Shown here piece by piece: positions 34,676 through 44,117 of a DNA stretch of 64,000 bases (position 1 is the stretch's first letter; the number at the start of each line of letters is the position of its first letter). The stretch lies in the NCBI RefSeq assembly GCF_019933155.2, contig NZ_CP082944.1:4714001-4778000 (forward strand). The letters run 5' to 3'. The DNA comes from Metabacillus dongyingensis (GTDB lineage: Bacteria; Bacillota; Bacilli; Bacillales; Bacillaceae). The position numbers were made by a program, and so were the translations under genes. The notes beneath the pieces are model-generated. The model ran no database searches. It saw only the letters and a program-made list of their open reading frames with translations, and had not been told where the DNA came from.

Positions 34676-35842
34676 TTAATTTGAAATTATTGGAGGGATT
34701 AGTGTAGGGAAATTCCAAGCTAAATGATGTGGTCCCCTGTTAGCTATATATCCTCCTAATATCGGCCTATATTCCGTTATTAAATGATTATAATTTTCTT
34801 GAGGGTATATATGTGACATAGCTTCAATTAAACTACCCGGCCAATTGTTGTTTCCTTCCATATTTGGTTTTTCTAGATCCGTTTTAGTATAATACTGCCA
34901 ATTATTTGGATTTTCAACTGCATTATATAATTTATCGAATGCCGCTTTTATTCTTTTACCTTCTAAACTATTTAAATCAAATAAATTAGTATTTGTTTCG
35001 TTATAAATAAGAAATGCTGATTGTGTAAGTGGTGCTAATGCAAAATATGTATATCTCATACTTTTTGCCTTTCGAGCAATTTCTTCCTTCATTTTTCCAT
35101 TTGCATCAATTTGTGAAACAATTATTTTTTTGGTGTACATAACTTCCTTTTCTAATTTACTTTTATCACCTAAATAACTATAAGTAGTAAGAGAGGCCAA
35201 ATTACCCCAATTCGCCCAATTATTTGATCTATTTCGGGCGAATTGAATGGTAGGCAAGTATGTAGATTCAACCCATTTTCGGAATTGTGATTGATCCCAT
35301 TTTTTATAATCATGTAGTAATGTAGCACTATATATAAATCCTATTCCGCTATTTGCAGCTACCAGTGGAGTATCATCTTTAGCTGAGATTTGTTTATTAG
35401 TTTTTGACCAATGATTTAATATGTCTATTGCTTTTTCTGCATATATCTCTTGGTCTGTTAACTTCCATGCAAGCCCTAATATATAACTTGCATAAGCATC
35501 TTCAGTAATATCTTTTCGGGCTTTTGCATGGCCGCTGTTATCTACATAAGTTGGGGGAATATACAAGTAATCTACTGGATTAGCTTTTCTTTTTAAGTAA
35601 TTGTTTGCTAGTTCAATAAATTGTATATAGGCTTCGAGTCTTTGATCATCTTTCTTTATCATCTCTTTCACTTCATGAAACTCTTGTTCACTATAAATTC
35701 CATAAGATTCATTCTCTCGGAAAAAAATAGCACTAATCAAAATAATACATATTAAAATGAGAACAAAGAATCTTTTGAAAAACAATTTTCGTGACCTCCT
35801 CTCATTCATATAATAATAGATCTTCAGAATATCTGTTTTCAT
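34676..35842 (-). CDS. Alginate-lyase-family protein, secreted or membrane-anchored
   Basis: The product is 388 residues from the chosen start. A hydrophobic segment at about residues 22-40 (FFVLILICIILISAIFF) is a signal anchor or signal peptide. The rest is an alpha/alpha toroid-like domain with the family's NNWANWG active-site segment (compare NNHxxW in alginate lyases) and a conserved Tyr-rich C-terminal region. Such enzymes cleave uronic-acid polymers by beta-elimination. With UDP-glucose dehydrogenase in the neighbouring exopolysaccharide locus, it may trim or release the locus's own uronate-containing polymer (inference). The frame opens with TTG at 35863; the ATG at 35840-35842 after AGAAGG is preferred but uncertain. 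Confidence 0.75.
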   Translation of the reverse strand: MKTDILKIYYYMNERRSRKLFFKRFFVLILICIILISAIFFRENESYGIYSEQEFHEVKEMIKKDDQRLEAYIQFIELANNYLKRKANPVDYLYIPPTYVDNSGHAKARKDITEDAYASYILGLAWKLTDQEIYAEKAIDILNHWSKTNKQISAKDDTPLVAANSGIGFIYSATLLHDYKKWDQSQFRKWVESTYLPTIQFARNRSNNWANWGNLASLTTYSYLGDKSKLEKEVMYTKKIIVSQIDANGKMKEEIARKAKSMRYTYFALAPLTQSAFLIYNETNTNLFDLNSLEGKRIKAAFDKLYNAVENPNNWQYYTKTDLEKPNMEGNNNWPGSLIEAMSHIYPQENYNHLITEYRPILGGYIANRGPHHLAWNFPTLIPPIISN

Positions 35843-35942
35843 CACGCTATAGCCTTCTTCCAAGGTACCTTTTCATTTTAAATTACCACTTATTATAAAA
35901 ATATATATAATTTTTGAATCCTTTTTTCTTTACAATGCATAT

Positions 35943-35975
35943 AAAAGCGCCATTCCAATTGGAATGACGCTTTTA
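35943..35975. terminator. Intrinsic terminator between the repeat protein and lyase genes
   Basis: AAAAGCGCCATTCC and GGAATGACGCTTTT form a long stem (one mismatch) around AATT, with A/T runs on both sides. It could end transcription of the secreted repeat protein gene, which stops at 36093. Confidence 0.7.
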
Positions 35976-36092
35976 TGAGTGAATGATAAAGTATCCATAA
36001 AATCACGAGTAGTTAAATCTGTTATGTAGATTATTTCATTCAACTAGACTTTATTCTGTAGAAGATTTTAGATATAAAATCGACCAATTTTT

Positions 36093-38396
36093 TTACTCAA
36101 TAATAAAACGTAATTCATTCCTGGATTCATAATAATTTCCTTGGCCCGTTCTGCTCCGATCCTTTGCATGCACGATAATTTTATATGTGCCTGGATTTGT
36201 TGGCGTCCATATTGCACTGCTGCCATTTCCGTAATCCTGAATCGTAGTGAGAATTCCTTTTTCATCACGTACCAAAAATCGATAGTCTGGATTGGTTCCA
36301 CCCTCAGCAGTTGCTGTCAATTTTATGGGATGGCCATGTAATTGTGGAGAAGCTGCATCTGAGTTTATTTGAACTCCAGTTACCTTTATTCCTTCAATCA
36401 TAAACTTCATTTCAGTTCTAGCTTCATAGTAATTTCCTGAACCAGTTCTGCTTGAATCCTTTGCATGTACGATAATTTTGTATATTCCTGGTTCTGTAGG
36501 AGTCCATGATGCATTACTTCCATTGCCATATTCTTGTATTGTGGTGAGAGTTCCTTTTTCATCACGTACCAAAAATCGATAGTCTGGATTGGTTCCACCC
36601 TCAGCTGACGCAGTTAATTTTATCGAATTCCCGATGATTTGAGGTGAAACTACATCTGCATTTACATGAACGCCTGTTACTTTTATTCCTTCTACTTTAA
36701 AGCTCATATCCGTCCTGGCTTCATAGTAATTTCCTGGACCAGTTCTACTCTTATCCTTTGCATGCACAATAATTTTGTATGTTCCTGGTTCTGTTGGAGT
36801 CCAGGTTACATTACTTCCATTGCCATATTCTTGGATTGTCGTAAGAATTCCTTCTTCATCACGTACAAAAAAACGATAATCTGGATTTGTCCCACCTTCT
36901 GCAGCTGCCGTCAGTTTAATGGAGGAACCAACTTGTTGTGGAGAAGCTGTAACTGTGTTTAATTTAACTCCAGTTACCTTTGAACCTTCCACCTTGAAAC
37001 TCATATCAGCTCTAGCTTCATAATAATTCTCTGTGCCAGTTCCGCTCTGATCCTTTGCATGAACGATTAGTTTATATGTTCCTGGGATAGTTGGTGTCCA
37101 CGTTGCTGAATTCATTTCTCCATATTCTTGGATTGTAGTTAAGACCCCTTTTTCGTCTCTTATAAAGAACCGATATTCGGGACGATCGCTTCCTTCTGAA
37201 TTTGCCGTTAATTTAATAGGTGTTCCTATTTCTTCCGGACCGGTATGATCAACTGATAATGTAACTGAATCTACATGGTCATTTCCACTGTTCACGTAGA
37301 AGTCTGCTGTGAAATCCTGTTCATAATGATAATATTTTGTGTTACCTGCATGATCTGTTAAAGCAATCATATCTATCTTCCACGTACCGCCTTCGGAATT
37401 TGCGTTAGTTGGAATGGTCCCATACCATCTTCCTTGTTCATCAACAGAATAAATATTTGCCCCATATGATTGATCCCCTGACGGACTTTCTGCATGAAAA
37501 AATACATACTTTACTCCAGAAATATCATCCTTCGGTGTTATATAAATGGTGTTACTTTCCTCGGCTTTTATTTCTACTTTACTTAACTCTACATTTTCTA
37601 ATGACGGAGCAGATATATCAGCATTTTGGTTAGTTACACTAAAATCAGTCGTAAAATCCTGTCCATAATGATAATATTTGGTATTCCCTGCATGATCTGT
37701 TAATGCAATCATATCTATCTTCCAGGTACCGCCTTCGGAATTTGTGTTCGTTGGAATCGTCCCATACCATCTTCCTTGTTCATCAATAGAATAGATATTT
37801 GCTCCATATGATTGATTCCCTGACGGACTTTCTGCATGAAAAAACACATACTTTACTCCCGAAATATCATCTTTTGGTGTTATAAAGACTCTGTTGCTTT
37901 CTCCTGCATTTATTTCAGCTTTACTTAACTCTACATTTTCTAATGATGGAGCTGACGAATCGGCATTTGGGCTAGTTACACTAAATTCAGCTGTGAAGTC
38001 TTGTCCACTATGATAATATTTGGTGTTTCCAGCATGATCCGTTAATGCAATCATATCTATCTTCCAAGTACCGCCTTCAGCATTCGCATTAATTGGAATT
38101 GTCCCGTACCATCTTCCTTGTTCGTCAACAGAATAGATATTTGCTCCGTATGATTGATTACCTGACGGACTTTCTGCATGAAAAAACACATACTTTACTC
38201 CCGAAATGTCATCGTTCGGTGTTATATAAATGCTGTTACTATCTCCTGCATTTAATTCAGTTGTACCAAGCTCTACTTTTTCCAAGGCCGGCGCTGTCAA
38301 ATCCTCAACAGCCAAACTATGCGAAGAAATTGTAGTACTTATCAGTACAATCATTGCAAGAATCTTAATTATTGTTCTTACTTGATGCAATTTCAT
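36093..38396 (-). CDS. Secreted protein with three plus four tandem Ig-like repeats
   Basis: The 767-residue protein begins with a signal peptide (about residues 1-29, likely cut after SHSLA). Three repeats of about 113 residues follow (about 33-371), each containing DDISGVKYVFFHAESPSG, QGRWYGTIP and ALTDHAGNTKYYH. Then come four repeats of 99 residues (about 372-767) with DYRF..RDE.G.LTTIQ.YG, W.PT.PGTYKIIVHAKD and NYYEAR, resembling triple-tyrosine or Ig-like modules. No enzyme domain, sortase motif or anchor is visible, so an adhesin or matrix protein is plausible. The start is the ATG at 38394-38396 after GGGGGAA. Neighbouring repeats share long identical DNA, pointing to recent duplication or gene conversion. 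Confidence 0.75.
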   Translation of the reverse strand: MKLHQVRTIIKILAMIVLISTTISSHSLAVEDLTAPALEKVELGTTELNAGDSNSIYITPNDDISGVKYVFFHAESPSGNQSYGANIYSVDEQGRWYGTIPINANAEGGTWKIDMIALTDHAGNTKYYHSGQDFTAEFSVTSPNADSSAPSLENVELSKAEINAGESNRVFITPKDDISGVKYVFFHAESPSGNQSYGANIYSIDEQGRWYGTIPTNTNSEGGTWKIDMIALTDHAGNTKYYHYGQDFTTDFSVTNQNADISAPSLENVELSKVEIKAEESNTIYITPKDDISGVKYVFFHAESPSGDQSYGANIYSVDEQGRWYGTIPTNANSEGGTWKIDMIALTDHAGNTKYYHYEQDFTADFYVNSGNDHVDSVTLSVDHTGPEEIGTPIKLTANSEGSDRPEYRFFIRDEKGVLTTIQEYGEMNSATWTPTIPGTYKLIVHAKDQSGTGTENYYEARADMSFKVEGSKVTGVKLNTVTASPQQVGSSIKLTAAAEGGTNPDYRFFVRDEEGILTTIQEYGNGSNVTWTPTEPGTYKIIVHAKDKSRTGPGNYYEARTDMSFKVEGIKVTGVHVNADVVSPQIIGNSIKLTASAEGGTNPDYRFLVRDEKGTLTTIQEYGNGSNASWTPTEPGIYKIIVHAKDSSRTGSGNYYEARTEMKFMIEGIKVTGVQINSDAASPQLHGHPIKLTATAEGGTNPDYRFLVRDEKGILTTIQDYGNGSSAIWTPTNPGTYKIIVHAKDRSRTGQGNYYESRNELRFIIE

Positions 38397-38439
38397 GGTT
38401 TCCCCCGTAAAAAACAATTCTATAAAAATATAAATGTAT

Positions 38440-38476
38440 AAGGTAAATAGTTTCTAGCGATTAAACTATTTACCTT
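38440..38476 (-). terminator. Terminator at the end of the exopolysaccharide operon
   Basis: AAGGTAAATAGTTT at 38440-38453 and AAACTATTTACCTT at 38463-38476 form a perfect 14-bp stem. The minus-strand transcript continues AUACAUUUAUAUUUUU. It lies 11 bases after the flippase stop. Confidence 0.75.
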
Positions 38477-38486
38477 ATTTATTTTT

Positions 38487-39791
38487 TTAGCTTTGTTCTG
38501 TTTTCAATTTATTCCTCAACAAAACATGAAAAATAATAACCATGATCAAAAGTACACCAATATTAATATAAGGTATTAGTAAAAATGAAGTTGTACTTTT
38601 GAAAACATAAAAACCCGCTGTTGAAATAATGACTAGAAAAATTAACGAGACATAATTGACTGCTTTTTGCATTTTAAAACCGTACAGAAATCTAGTTTGT
38701 AAAATCATAATAATAGAAAGAGGTATTGTAAAGGCATAAATGCCAAGTGCATCAGATACTATACTAACTGAGCCAAGATCAAATTCCCCTCTCATAAAGA
38801 CAAGTTTTGTAATTAACTCAGAGTACATAAACATAATAATAGCGACAATGGAAAATAAAACAAATAGGCTAACACAGAGTTTAGAATACAAATTTTTTAA
38901 ATATGCTAATTTGCCCTCTCTTATTTTCCTTGAGATTAATGGGAAGATCATCGCTCCAATACCTACTAGCATCATACCTTGCGGGATTGATACTAACTTA
39001 GTCGAATAATTTACAGCTGAGACTACCCCTTCTTCATAATGGGTTGCATACATTCGTTGAAGTATGTTATTTATTTGTAATGAAGCCCCGCCAAAAATGA
39101 TCGGTAATGATATGCCCCAAAACTCTTTTACAGTCATTTCATTTTCTTCTACTTTATTAGGTTTAATATAAACTGGCTCTTTTGTTACAAATGCAGCTTT
39201 CATCATTAACAATGATAGCCAACCAATGATTGTACTTAAGGTGAAAGCTAAACTAAATGTAACGTAAATATCCCATTTAAAAAAGTCCAAGGGAACAAGA
39301 TAGATTAAAATGACAAAAAACACATTTGCGATAATCAACGAAATTTGCGGATATACCGGTTTTGAGATCATATTAAATAAGCTCGTCCTAAGTGATAAAA
39401 AGACATAGGCAGGAATAGACCAGTAGATCACTAAAATAGATGGGTGAATGAAGTCTTTATATACGAAATAAATGGTTAAAATCAACAGAAATAAACATAT
39501 TGAAGCAACTCCAATATGTTTATAAATCGTTTTTAAACCTTTCATAAAACCTGAATTATTATTTTTCGAATTGGCAAATATAATAATGGAAGTTGATAAT
39601 GCCCCGCCAATTATTAAATAAACATAAGTTGGAATACTTAATAGTAAAGATAGATTATCAGCTATAAGTGTCGTACCAAATTCATTTGCAATGACAAGTT
39701 CTCTAACGAAGCCAACAATTTTCCCAAGAAACGACAATATTCCGATCACAATAAAGACAAAATATTTATTTTTTGTTATTTTAGGAAACAT
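38487..39791 (-). CDS. MurJ/MviN-type polysaccharide flippase (Wzx role)
   Basis: This is a 434-residue membrane protein with about 12-14 helices. The N-terminus KIVGFVRELVIANEFGTT matches the MurJ/MviN branch of lipid-linked oligosaccharide flippases. At the end of a polysaccharide cluster with a Wzy-like polymerase it most likely flips the undecaprenyl-linked repeat unit across the membrane, rather than lipid II. It overlaps the upstream glycosyltransferase gene by 16 bp. A terminator follows, marking the operon end. Confidence 0.82.
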   Translation of the reverse strand: MFPKITKNKYFVFIVIGILSFLGKIVGFVRELVIANEFGTTLIADNLSLLLSIPTYVYLIIGGALSTSIIIFANSKNNNSGFMKGLKTIYKHIGVASICLFLLILTIYFVYKDFIHPSILVIYWSIPAYVFLSLRTSLFNMISKPVYPQISLIIANVFFVILIYLVPLDFFKWDIYVTFSLAFTLSTIIGWLSLLMMKAAFVTKEPVYIKPNKVEENEMTVKEFWGISLPIIFGGASLQINNILQRMYATHYEEGVVSAVNYSTKLVSIPQGMMLVGIGAMIFPLISRKIREGKLAYLKNLYSKLCVSLFVLFSIVAIIMFMYSELITKLVFMRGEFDLGSVSIVSDALGIYAFTIPLSIIMILQTRFLYGFKMQKAVNYVSLIFLVIISTAGFYVFKSTTSFLLIPYINIGVLLIMVIIFHVLLRNKLKTEQS

Positions 39792-40855
39792 TTATATAGC
39801 CTCTCTACTTTTGATACTTGTTGAGATATGGTCATACTGCGAGCATATTTCATATTTTCTTTTGTAATTTTATCCATATCTTCACTTTCTACGATTGTTA
39901 ATCCCTTTTTAATCGCAGAAGAAATATCATTTGCATTTTTAGCTTCAAATAAAATCCCTCTATTTTCTGCTAAGAGTTCTGATAAACCACCGACATTTGA
40001 ACCAAGAACTAACAGACCGCTTGCCATAGCCTCTAAGGTTACTAGACCAGCACCCTCATTGTGAGAAGGCAAAATTAGCATTTTAGAAGCACTGTAATAC
40101 TCCTTTAGTTCTCTTTTTCCAATTACTCCTGTAAATTCTACATTCAAATTATATTTATTTATGATTTCCGTACATTTCTCATAAACACTCTTATCATGTA
40201 AAGACCCTACTATACAAACATTCAATTGAGGATAATTCTTTAATGCTTCAAATAAATCTATAACACCTTTTGACTTTATAAAATTCCCTACAAACAATAT
40301 ATCGTAATTTTTTGTTTTTTCATTTGGGATGGTAAGGAATGATTCATCAATTCCCATATTAAAAACAACAACTTTTTCTGGATTTACTTCAAACTCTTTG
40401 ACAATAAGACTCTTTAGATAGTCACTAACACATTGAACGCAATCTGCCCTATTTAAAATATGCTTTGTCATTGATTTATGAAGCTTCGTCCTCTTTGCCA
40501 TATTGTCAACGTCTCCGCCATGAACTGTGACGATTGTTTTTGAACCAAGAAATTTGAAAAGGTCAATCAATAATGCAGTAGGAAAAACATAATGGAAATG
40601 GATAATTTGATATTTTTTAGAAGAGAGGAACACTTTTAATTGCTCAAGGAAAAACGTTAAATATTTTGATATAACATTTTTTTTGCCTTTCCGATGATTA
40701 TCAATCACAATCTTATCGATATGAAAACTCTCTTTTAATCTTTTATAATGGTTATAAACAAATGAACCGAACGCAGCATTTTCTTTAGAAGGAAACATAT
40801 TACTTACTAATAAGACTTCATTATTCTTACTTTTTCTCTTCGATAACTGATTCAA
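39776..40855 (-). CDS. GT4-family glycosyltransferase
   Basis: This 359-residue GT-B glycosyltransferase has LLVSNMFPSKENAAFGSFV at the N-terminal acceptor domain and an HFHYVFPTALL segment. The nucleotide-sugar site reads ILPSHNEGAGLVTLEAMASG (family E-x7-E), preceded by FVGNFIKSKG. It should add a sugar to the lipid-linked repeat unit at the cytoplasmic face. The frame overlaps the pyruvyltransferase-family gene by 29 bp upstream and the flippase gene by 16 bp, implying translational coupling. Donor and acceptor cannot be told from sequence. Confidence 0.85.
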   Translation of the reverse strand: MNQLSKRKSKNNEVLLVSNMFPSKENAAFGSFVYNHYKRLKESFHIDKIVIDNHRKGKKNVISKYLTFFLEQLKVFLSSKKYQIIHFHYVFPTALLIDLFKFLGSKTIVTVHGGDVDNMAKRTKLHKSMTKHILNRADCVQCVSDYLKSLIVKEFEVNPEKVVVFNMGIDESFLTIPNEKTKNYDILFVGNFIKSKGVIDLFEALKNYPQLNVCIVGSLHDKSVYEKCTEIINKYNLNVEFTGVIGKRELKEYYSASKMLILPSHNEGAGLVTLEAMASGLLVLGSNVGGLSELLAENRGILFEAKNANDISSAIKKGLTIVESEDMDKITKENMKYARSMTISQQVSKVERLYKCFLK

Positions 40856-41954
40856 GAATGCTTACACCCTTTGCAAATTTGCTTTGATAGATAGAATTCG
40901 CCTTAATGATATTATTTTTATTACTCTCTGATTGATTGATTTCTTCGATAAGTTTATCAACATTTAACTCATCAATTTTAAAGAAATTATTCTCTAATTC
41001 CATTTCACCAAAAAAGCCTTCTACTTTATGGTGATAACCGATACCGTAAATAGATGCATTGACTAATAAACCAATGATAAGGGAGTGCAGTCTCGTACCT
41101 ACGACTACATCTAAATCTTGTGTGAATTCAATCAAAGATTTTGGACTAAGTATTTCTTCATTCAAAATTACATTTTGTTTTTTTGTTTCCTGATAAATTT
41201 CATTTGCAAGTCTATGATCATCAGGATACTTTGTGCTATATAAGTAGATTTGATTATTTTTATTTTCAGAAAGGCCGTGAATTAACTTGATAATGTTATT
41301 TTTATATTGTTCAAACTTTTCTTTATCATATTCTGGCCAATAATAATCCGCAAAATAGGGTAATACCGTTATCCCAATTTTTTTTACTCCAGCTTCTCTT
41401 GATATAGCTAAGTGCTCATTGCCAAAGGCTGGGTCACCAATAATTTCGATTGAACGGTTCCCTGAGATCAGTTCATTCAAGATTTTTTTGGACTTTTCAT
41501 CCCTTACACTAATTACCTTAGAAGAATTTAAGATGTTTTTTACAATTTTCTTACCCAAAGATGTTTTTAGGGGACCTGCTCCTACCCCATGCACAATAAG
41601 TGTGCCATCTCGTTTAACAATATTTTTCACAATAAACCAATACAAAGGTAAATCTCTTGGATACATATCCATTAGAATACCCCCGCCACCTAAAATAACA
41701 ATGTCAAACTTTTGTTTTAATTTGAGTATTTCTTTTATAGAAAATATGATATTGACTAATTTAGATTTTTTCTCTTTATAGATCAGACTTTCTTTCACTA
41801 CACCTTCAACTGTATCTGTATTATCCTTATTATTCGTAAAAACCGTTATTTCAATATCCTTATTAATCGTAAACATTGTATGAATTAATCCTGATAAAAT
41901 CGCATCATCACCAGCATTACGGTTACCATAATTACCAACAATCGCTATCTTCAT
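40827..41954 (-). CDS. Polysaccharide pyruvyl transferase family protein
   Basis: This 375-residue protein has the GT-B-like fold of the CsaB/WcaK family. MKIAIVGNYGNRNAGDDAIL at the N-terminus and the ILGGGGILMD loop are signatures, with TRLHSLIIGLL near the C-terminus. Family members transfer pyruvate from phosphoenolpyruvate to sugar hydroxyls as a ketal, adding negative charge; some members act as glycosyltransferases. It abuts the Alg13-like gene with no gap. A pyruvylated, uronate-containing polymer would be strongly acidic. Confidence 0.83.
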   Translation of the reverse strand: MKIAIVGNYGNRNAGDDAILSGLIHTMFTINKDIEITVFTNNKDNTDTVEGVVKESLIYKEKKSKLVNIIFSIKEILKLKQKFDIVILGGGGILMDMYPRDLPLYWFIVKNIVKRDGTLIVHGVGAGPLKTSLGKKIVKNILNSSKVISVRDEKSKKILNELISGNRSIEIIGDPAFGNEHLAISREAGVKKIGITVLPYFADYYWPEYDKEKFEQYKNNIIKLIHGLSENKNNQIYLYSTKYPDDHRLANEIYQETKKQNVILNEEILSPKSLIEFTQDLDVVVGTRLHSLIIGLLVNASIYGIGYHHKVEGFFGEMELENNFFKIDELNVDKLIEEINQSESNKNNIIKANSIYQSKFAKGVSILESVIEEKK

Positions 41955-42434
41955 TTAACCAATCTCCATATAATTTATTAAATCATCTATAAGATTTTTT
42001 TCATTTGTTATCGTTGCGATTTTTAAATCCTTATTTAAAAGTTCAGCATTAAGATCTTCAATTTCATGAATGACAGGAATTTCATATTTCCCATGAAAAT
42101 AATCTGACATCTCTAATTGATGATCGTCCACATGTTCATTATACTTCTGTCTTCTCGGTACAATAATAATTGGTTTTTTCAAAGTTAACGCTTGATTAAT
42201 TGAACTGGTGCCTGCATGAGTTATTATAAGATTCGAAGCTTTGATTAACTCATTTAATTCCTCAGCATTTTTAAAATCAAACCAAATTATATCACTATTT
42301 TTTGGAGGGGAACTATAACCAGTTTGAATAGTAAACTCATACTTCTTACTATCATCGGCTAAAGTAGATAAATGATTTATTAATCTTTCAAATCCAAATT
42401 TCTGAGTACCTAAAAGAACTAATATCTTCTTAAT
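41955..42434 (-). CDS. Alg13-like glycosyltransferase catalytic subunit, possible ATT start
   Basis: This is the nucleotide-sugar-binding half of a split GT28-type glycosyltransferase (PssE/Cps14G/Alg13 type), 159 residues from the proposed start. KKILVLLGTQKFGFERL opens the domain, and ITHAGTSSINQALTLKKPIIIVPR is the donor site. The family length of about 155-160 and the N-terminus KKILVLLG place the start at 42432-42434, which is ATT. It overlaps the Alg14-like stop (TAA 42430-42432) as ATTAA and lies five bases after GAGGTGG. Conventional alternatives are GTG at 42443 or ATG at 42509, both without a ribosome binding site. Confidence 0.8.
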   Translation of the reverse strand: MKKILVLLGTQKFGFERLINHLSTLADDSKKYEFTIQTGYSSPPKNSDIIWFDFKNAEELNELIKASNLIITHAGTSSINQALTLKKPIIIVPRRQKYNEHVDDHQLEMSDYFHGKYEIPVIHEIEDLNAELLNKDLKIATITNEKNLIDDLINYMEIG

Positions 42435-42879
42435 AAAGACCACCTCTGTAAATAGCTTTTTTATATACTTTTTGCATATCTGGCCACTGTACATAAAATC
42501 GATCTGCAATGAAATACATTAGTCGACCAGTCAAAGTAGGGGATTTTACCTTCGCAAAACTTTCAATAAAGATAATTTTTGAACCCATAAGTTTCCCAAG
42601 GATCATACAAGGAATAACCGCACCTGCACCAGTAGAGATAATATATTTAGGCTTTGTTTTTCTTAATACATGAAAAGAAATTCTTGTGTTTGCAATAATA
42701 GTCTTCACAAAATTTTCTTTTCTATTAAACATATTTAAAAAGTACATATCATCCTTTGGCATTATAGAAGGATGCTTTTCAACCAAATAGGCAACATCCT
42801 CCTTATTTAAAGCCGCAGCTATTTTATTAACTTGAGTAAAATGTCCACCTGTTGAACTAGCTATCAACACTTTCTTCAA
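42430..42879 (-). CDS. Alg14-like glycosyltransferase membrane subunit
   Basis: This is a 149-residue acceptor-binding, membrane-associated half of the split glycosyltransferase (PssD/Cps14F/Alg14 type). The glycine-rich start LIASSTGGHFTQ, a KYIISTGAGAVIPCMILGKL membrane-associating segment and the end VQWPDMQKVYKKAIYRGGLY are typical. It recruits the Alg13-like subunit encoded directly downstream, with the two frames overlapping by five bases. In known systems the pair adds the second sugar of the repeat unit. It overlaps the Wzy-like gene by 23 bp. Confidence 0.85.
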   Translation of the reverse strand: MKKVLIASSTGGHFTQVNKIAAALNKEDVAYLVEKHPSIMPKDDMYFLNMFNRKENFVKTIIANTRISFHVLRKTKPKYIISTGAGAVIPCMILGKLMGSKIIFIESFAKVKSPTLTGRLMYFIADRFYVQWPDMQKVYKKAIYRGGLY

Positions 42880-44116
42880 CTTTTTTCTCCTTTAATTCCG
42901 CAGAAATTAAGCCCAACAATGTAAAAATAATGATAAATTGCGGACTTGAAAAATATATTTGTTCAGCTAAAGATTCTAAGAAAGCATGAATAAAAACAAA
43001 GATAAAAATGTAATAGTAGTAACTATTTAATCTTTTTTTAATTTGTTTTCGTTTCTTAAAAATAATTAAAAACACACAACCATAAAGGATGATCCCTAAT
43101 AATCCTGTTTCTCCAAGTATCGCTGGCCAAAAAGTATCAGTCAGCCACATTGGATTATCTGGGCTTAATCCCCAAACATGATTTAATCCGAATTCATAGT
43201 AAACGCTACTATATGGATCAATTGACTGAAATGTTCCGTACGTTCCAAAGCCAGTGCCGAATGGGAAGTAATCTTTTGCTATCACAAACGAAAATAAATA
43301 TAAAGCCTTTCTCGCTGACTCATCATAGTCAATTTGGATATATCTTTCAATCGTCAATGATAATAAATCGCCAAAGAAAAATAAAAAGGTAGGTGCTACA
43401 AATAAAATGACTACTATTATTCCTAATATCTTATTTTTTGATTTAAAAAGTAAATAGGAAATAAGAAACGCTAGTAACATGATTACTTTAAAACGTAACG
43501 AAATAATTGCAAACAAGAAAAAGATAATGGATATAATAATATTTTTTTTGTTTTTATTACTTAAAAACTTCGAGAACATAATAATTCCACATAAACTCAT
43601 AAACCATCCATAGACACCTGGATGTGTCATTAAAGACTGTACACTTACTAAACCGGCCCTAATATCTGCACGATATTCCAGATTTAATAATGCTCTAAAT
43701 CTTTCATAAAATAAAAAGTCAATCACCGCAAAAAACATAAGTAAGTATCCAATAACTATCATTGTTTTTAATATTAACTTAATTTTATTTTCATTTTTTC
43801 CCGTTAATTCGAAGATTGTTAAATATACAATAAACCCCTTCACTACTAGGAAAGAGCTAATGATAGAATTTATTGTGATTCCGTCTCTTAAAAAACTTGA
43901 TATAAAACCAATTATTAAAAATGCTATAGCTAGTAAAGATACTATCATTGTATGTTTTGATATGGTTTGAGTCTTAATTAATTTAACCAAAACCAAAAAT
44001 GCTAAGAAAACAACAATGATCTCATCTGTCATATCAATAATTGGATGTATATTTACAGCTAATAGTTCCTGAAATAATAAGACTACTAAAAGAATTTGAA
44101 TAACAATTCTGCTCAT
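42857..44116 (-). CDS. Wzy-like O-antigen/exopolysaccharide polymerase
   Basis: This is a 419-residue polytopic membrane protein with about 11-12 helices. A large extracytoplasmic loop (about residues 265-330) contains the conserved polymerase pattern FPFGTGFGTYGTF and GLSPDNPMWLTDTFW. These proteins join lipid-linked repeat units outside the membrane. I chose the ATG at 44114-44116: GGAG, inside the end of the sugar transferase gene, lies six bases upstream, and the ATG follows that gene's TAA by one base. Confidence 0.82.
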   Translation of the reverse strand: MSRIVIQILLVVLLFQELLAVNIHPIIDMTDEIIVVFLAFLVLVKLIKTQTISKHTMIVSLLAIAFLIIGFISSFLRDGITINSIISSFLVVKGFIVYLTIFELTGKNENKIKLILKTMIVIGYLLMFFAVIDFLFYERFRALLNLEYRADIRAGLVSVQSLMTHPGVYGWFMSLCGIIMFSKFLSNKNKKNIIISIIFFLFAIISLRFKVIMLLAFLISYLLFKSKNKILGIIVVILFVAPTFLFFFGDLLSLTIERYIQIDYDESARKALYLFSFVIAKDYFPFGTGFGTYGTFQSIDPYSSVYYEFGLNHVWGLSPDNPMWLTDTFWPAILGETGLLGIILYGCVFLIIFKKRKQIKKRLNSYYYYIFIFVFIHAFLESLAEQIYFSSPQFIIIFTLLGLISAELKEKKVEESVDS

Positions 44117-44117
44117 T

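Noticed and set aside
36141..38335. Several antisense frames of 60-100 codons in the repeat protein gene
   Set aside because: They recur with the repeats and reflect the repeated sense sequence, not genes.
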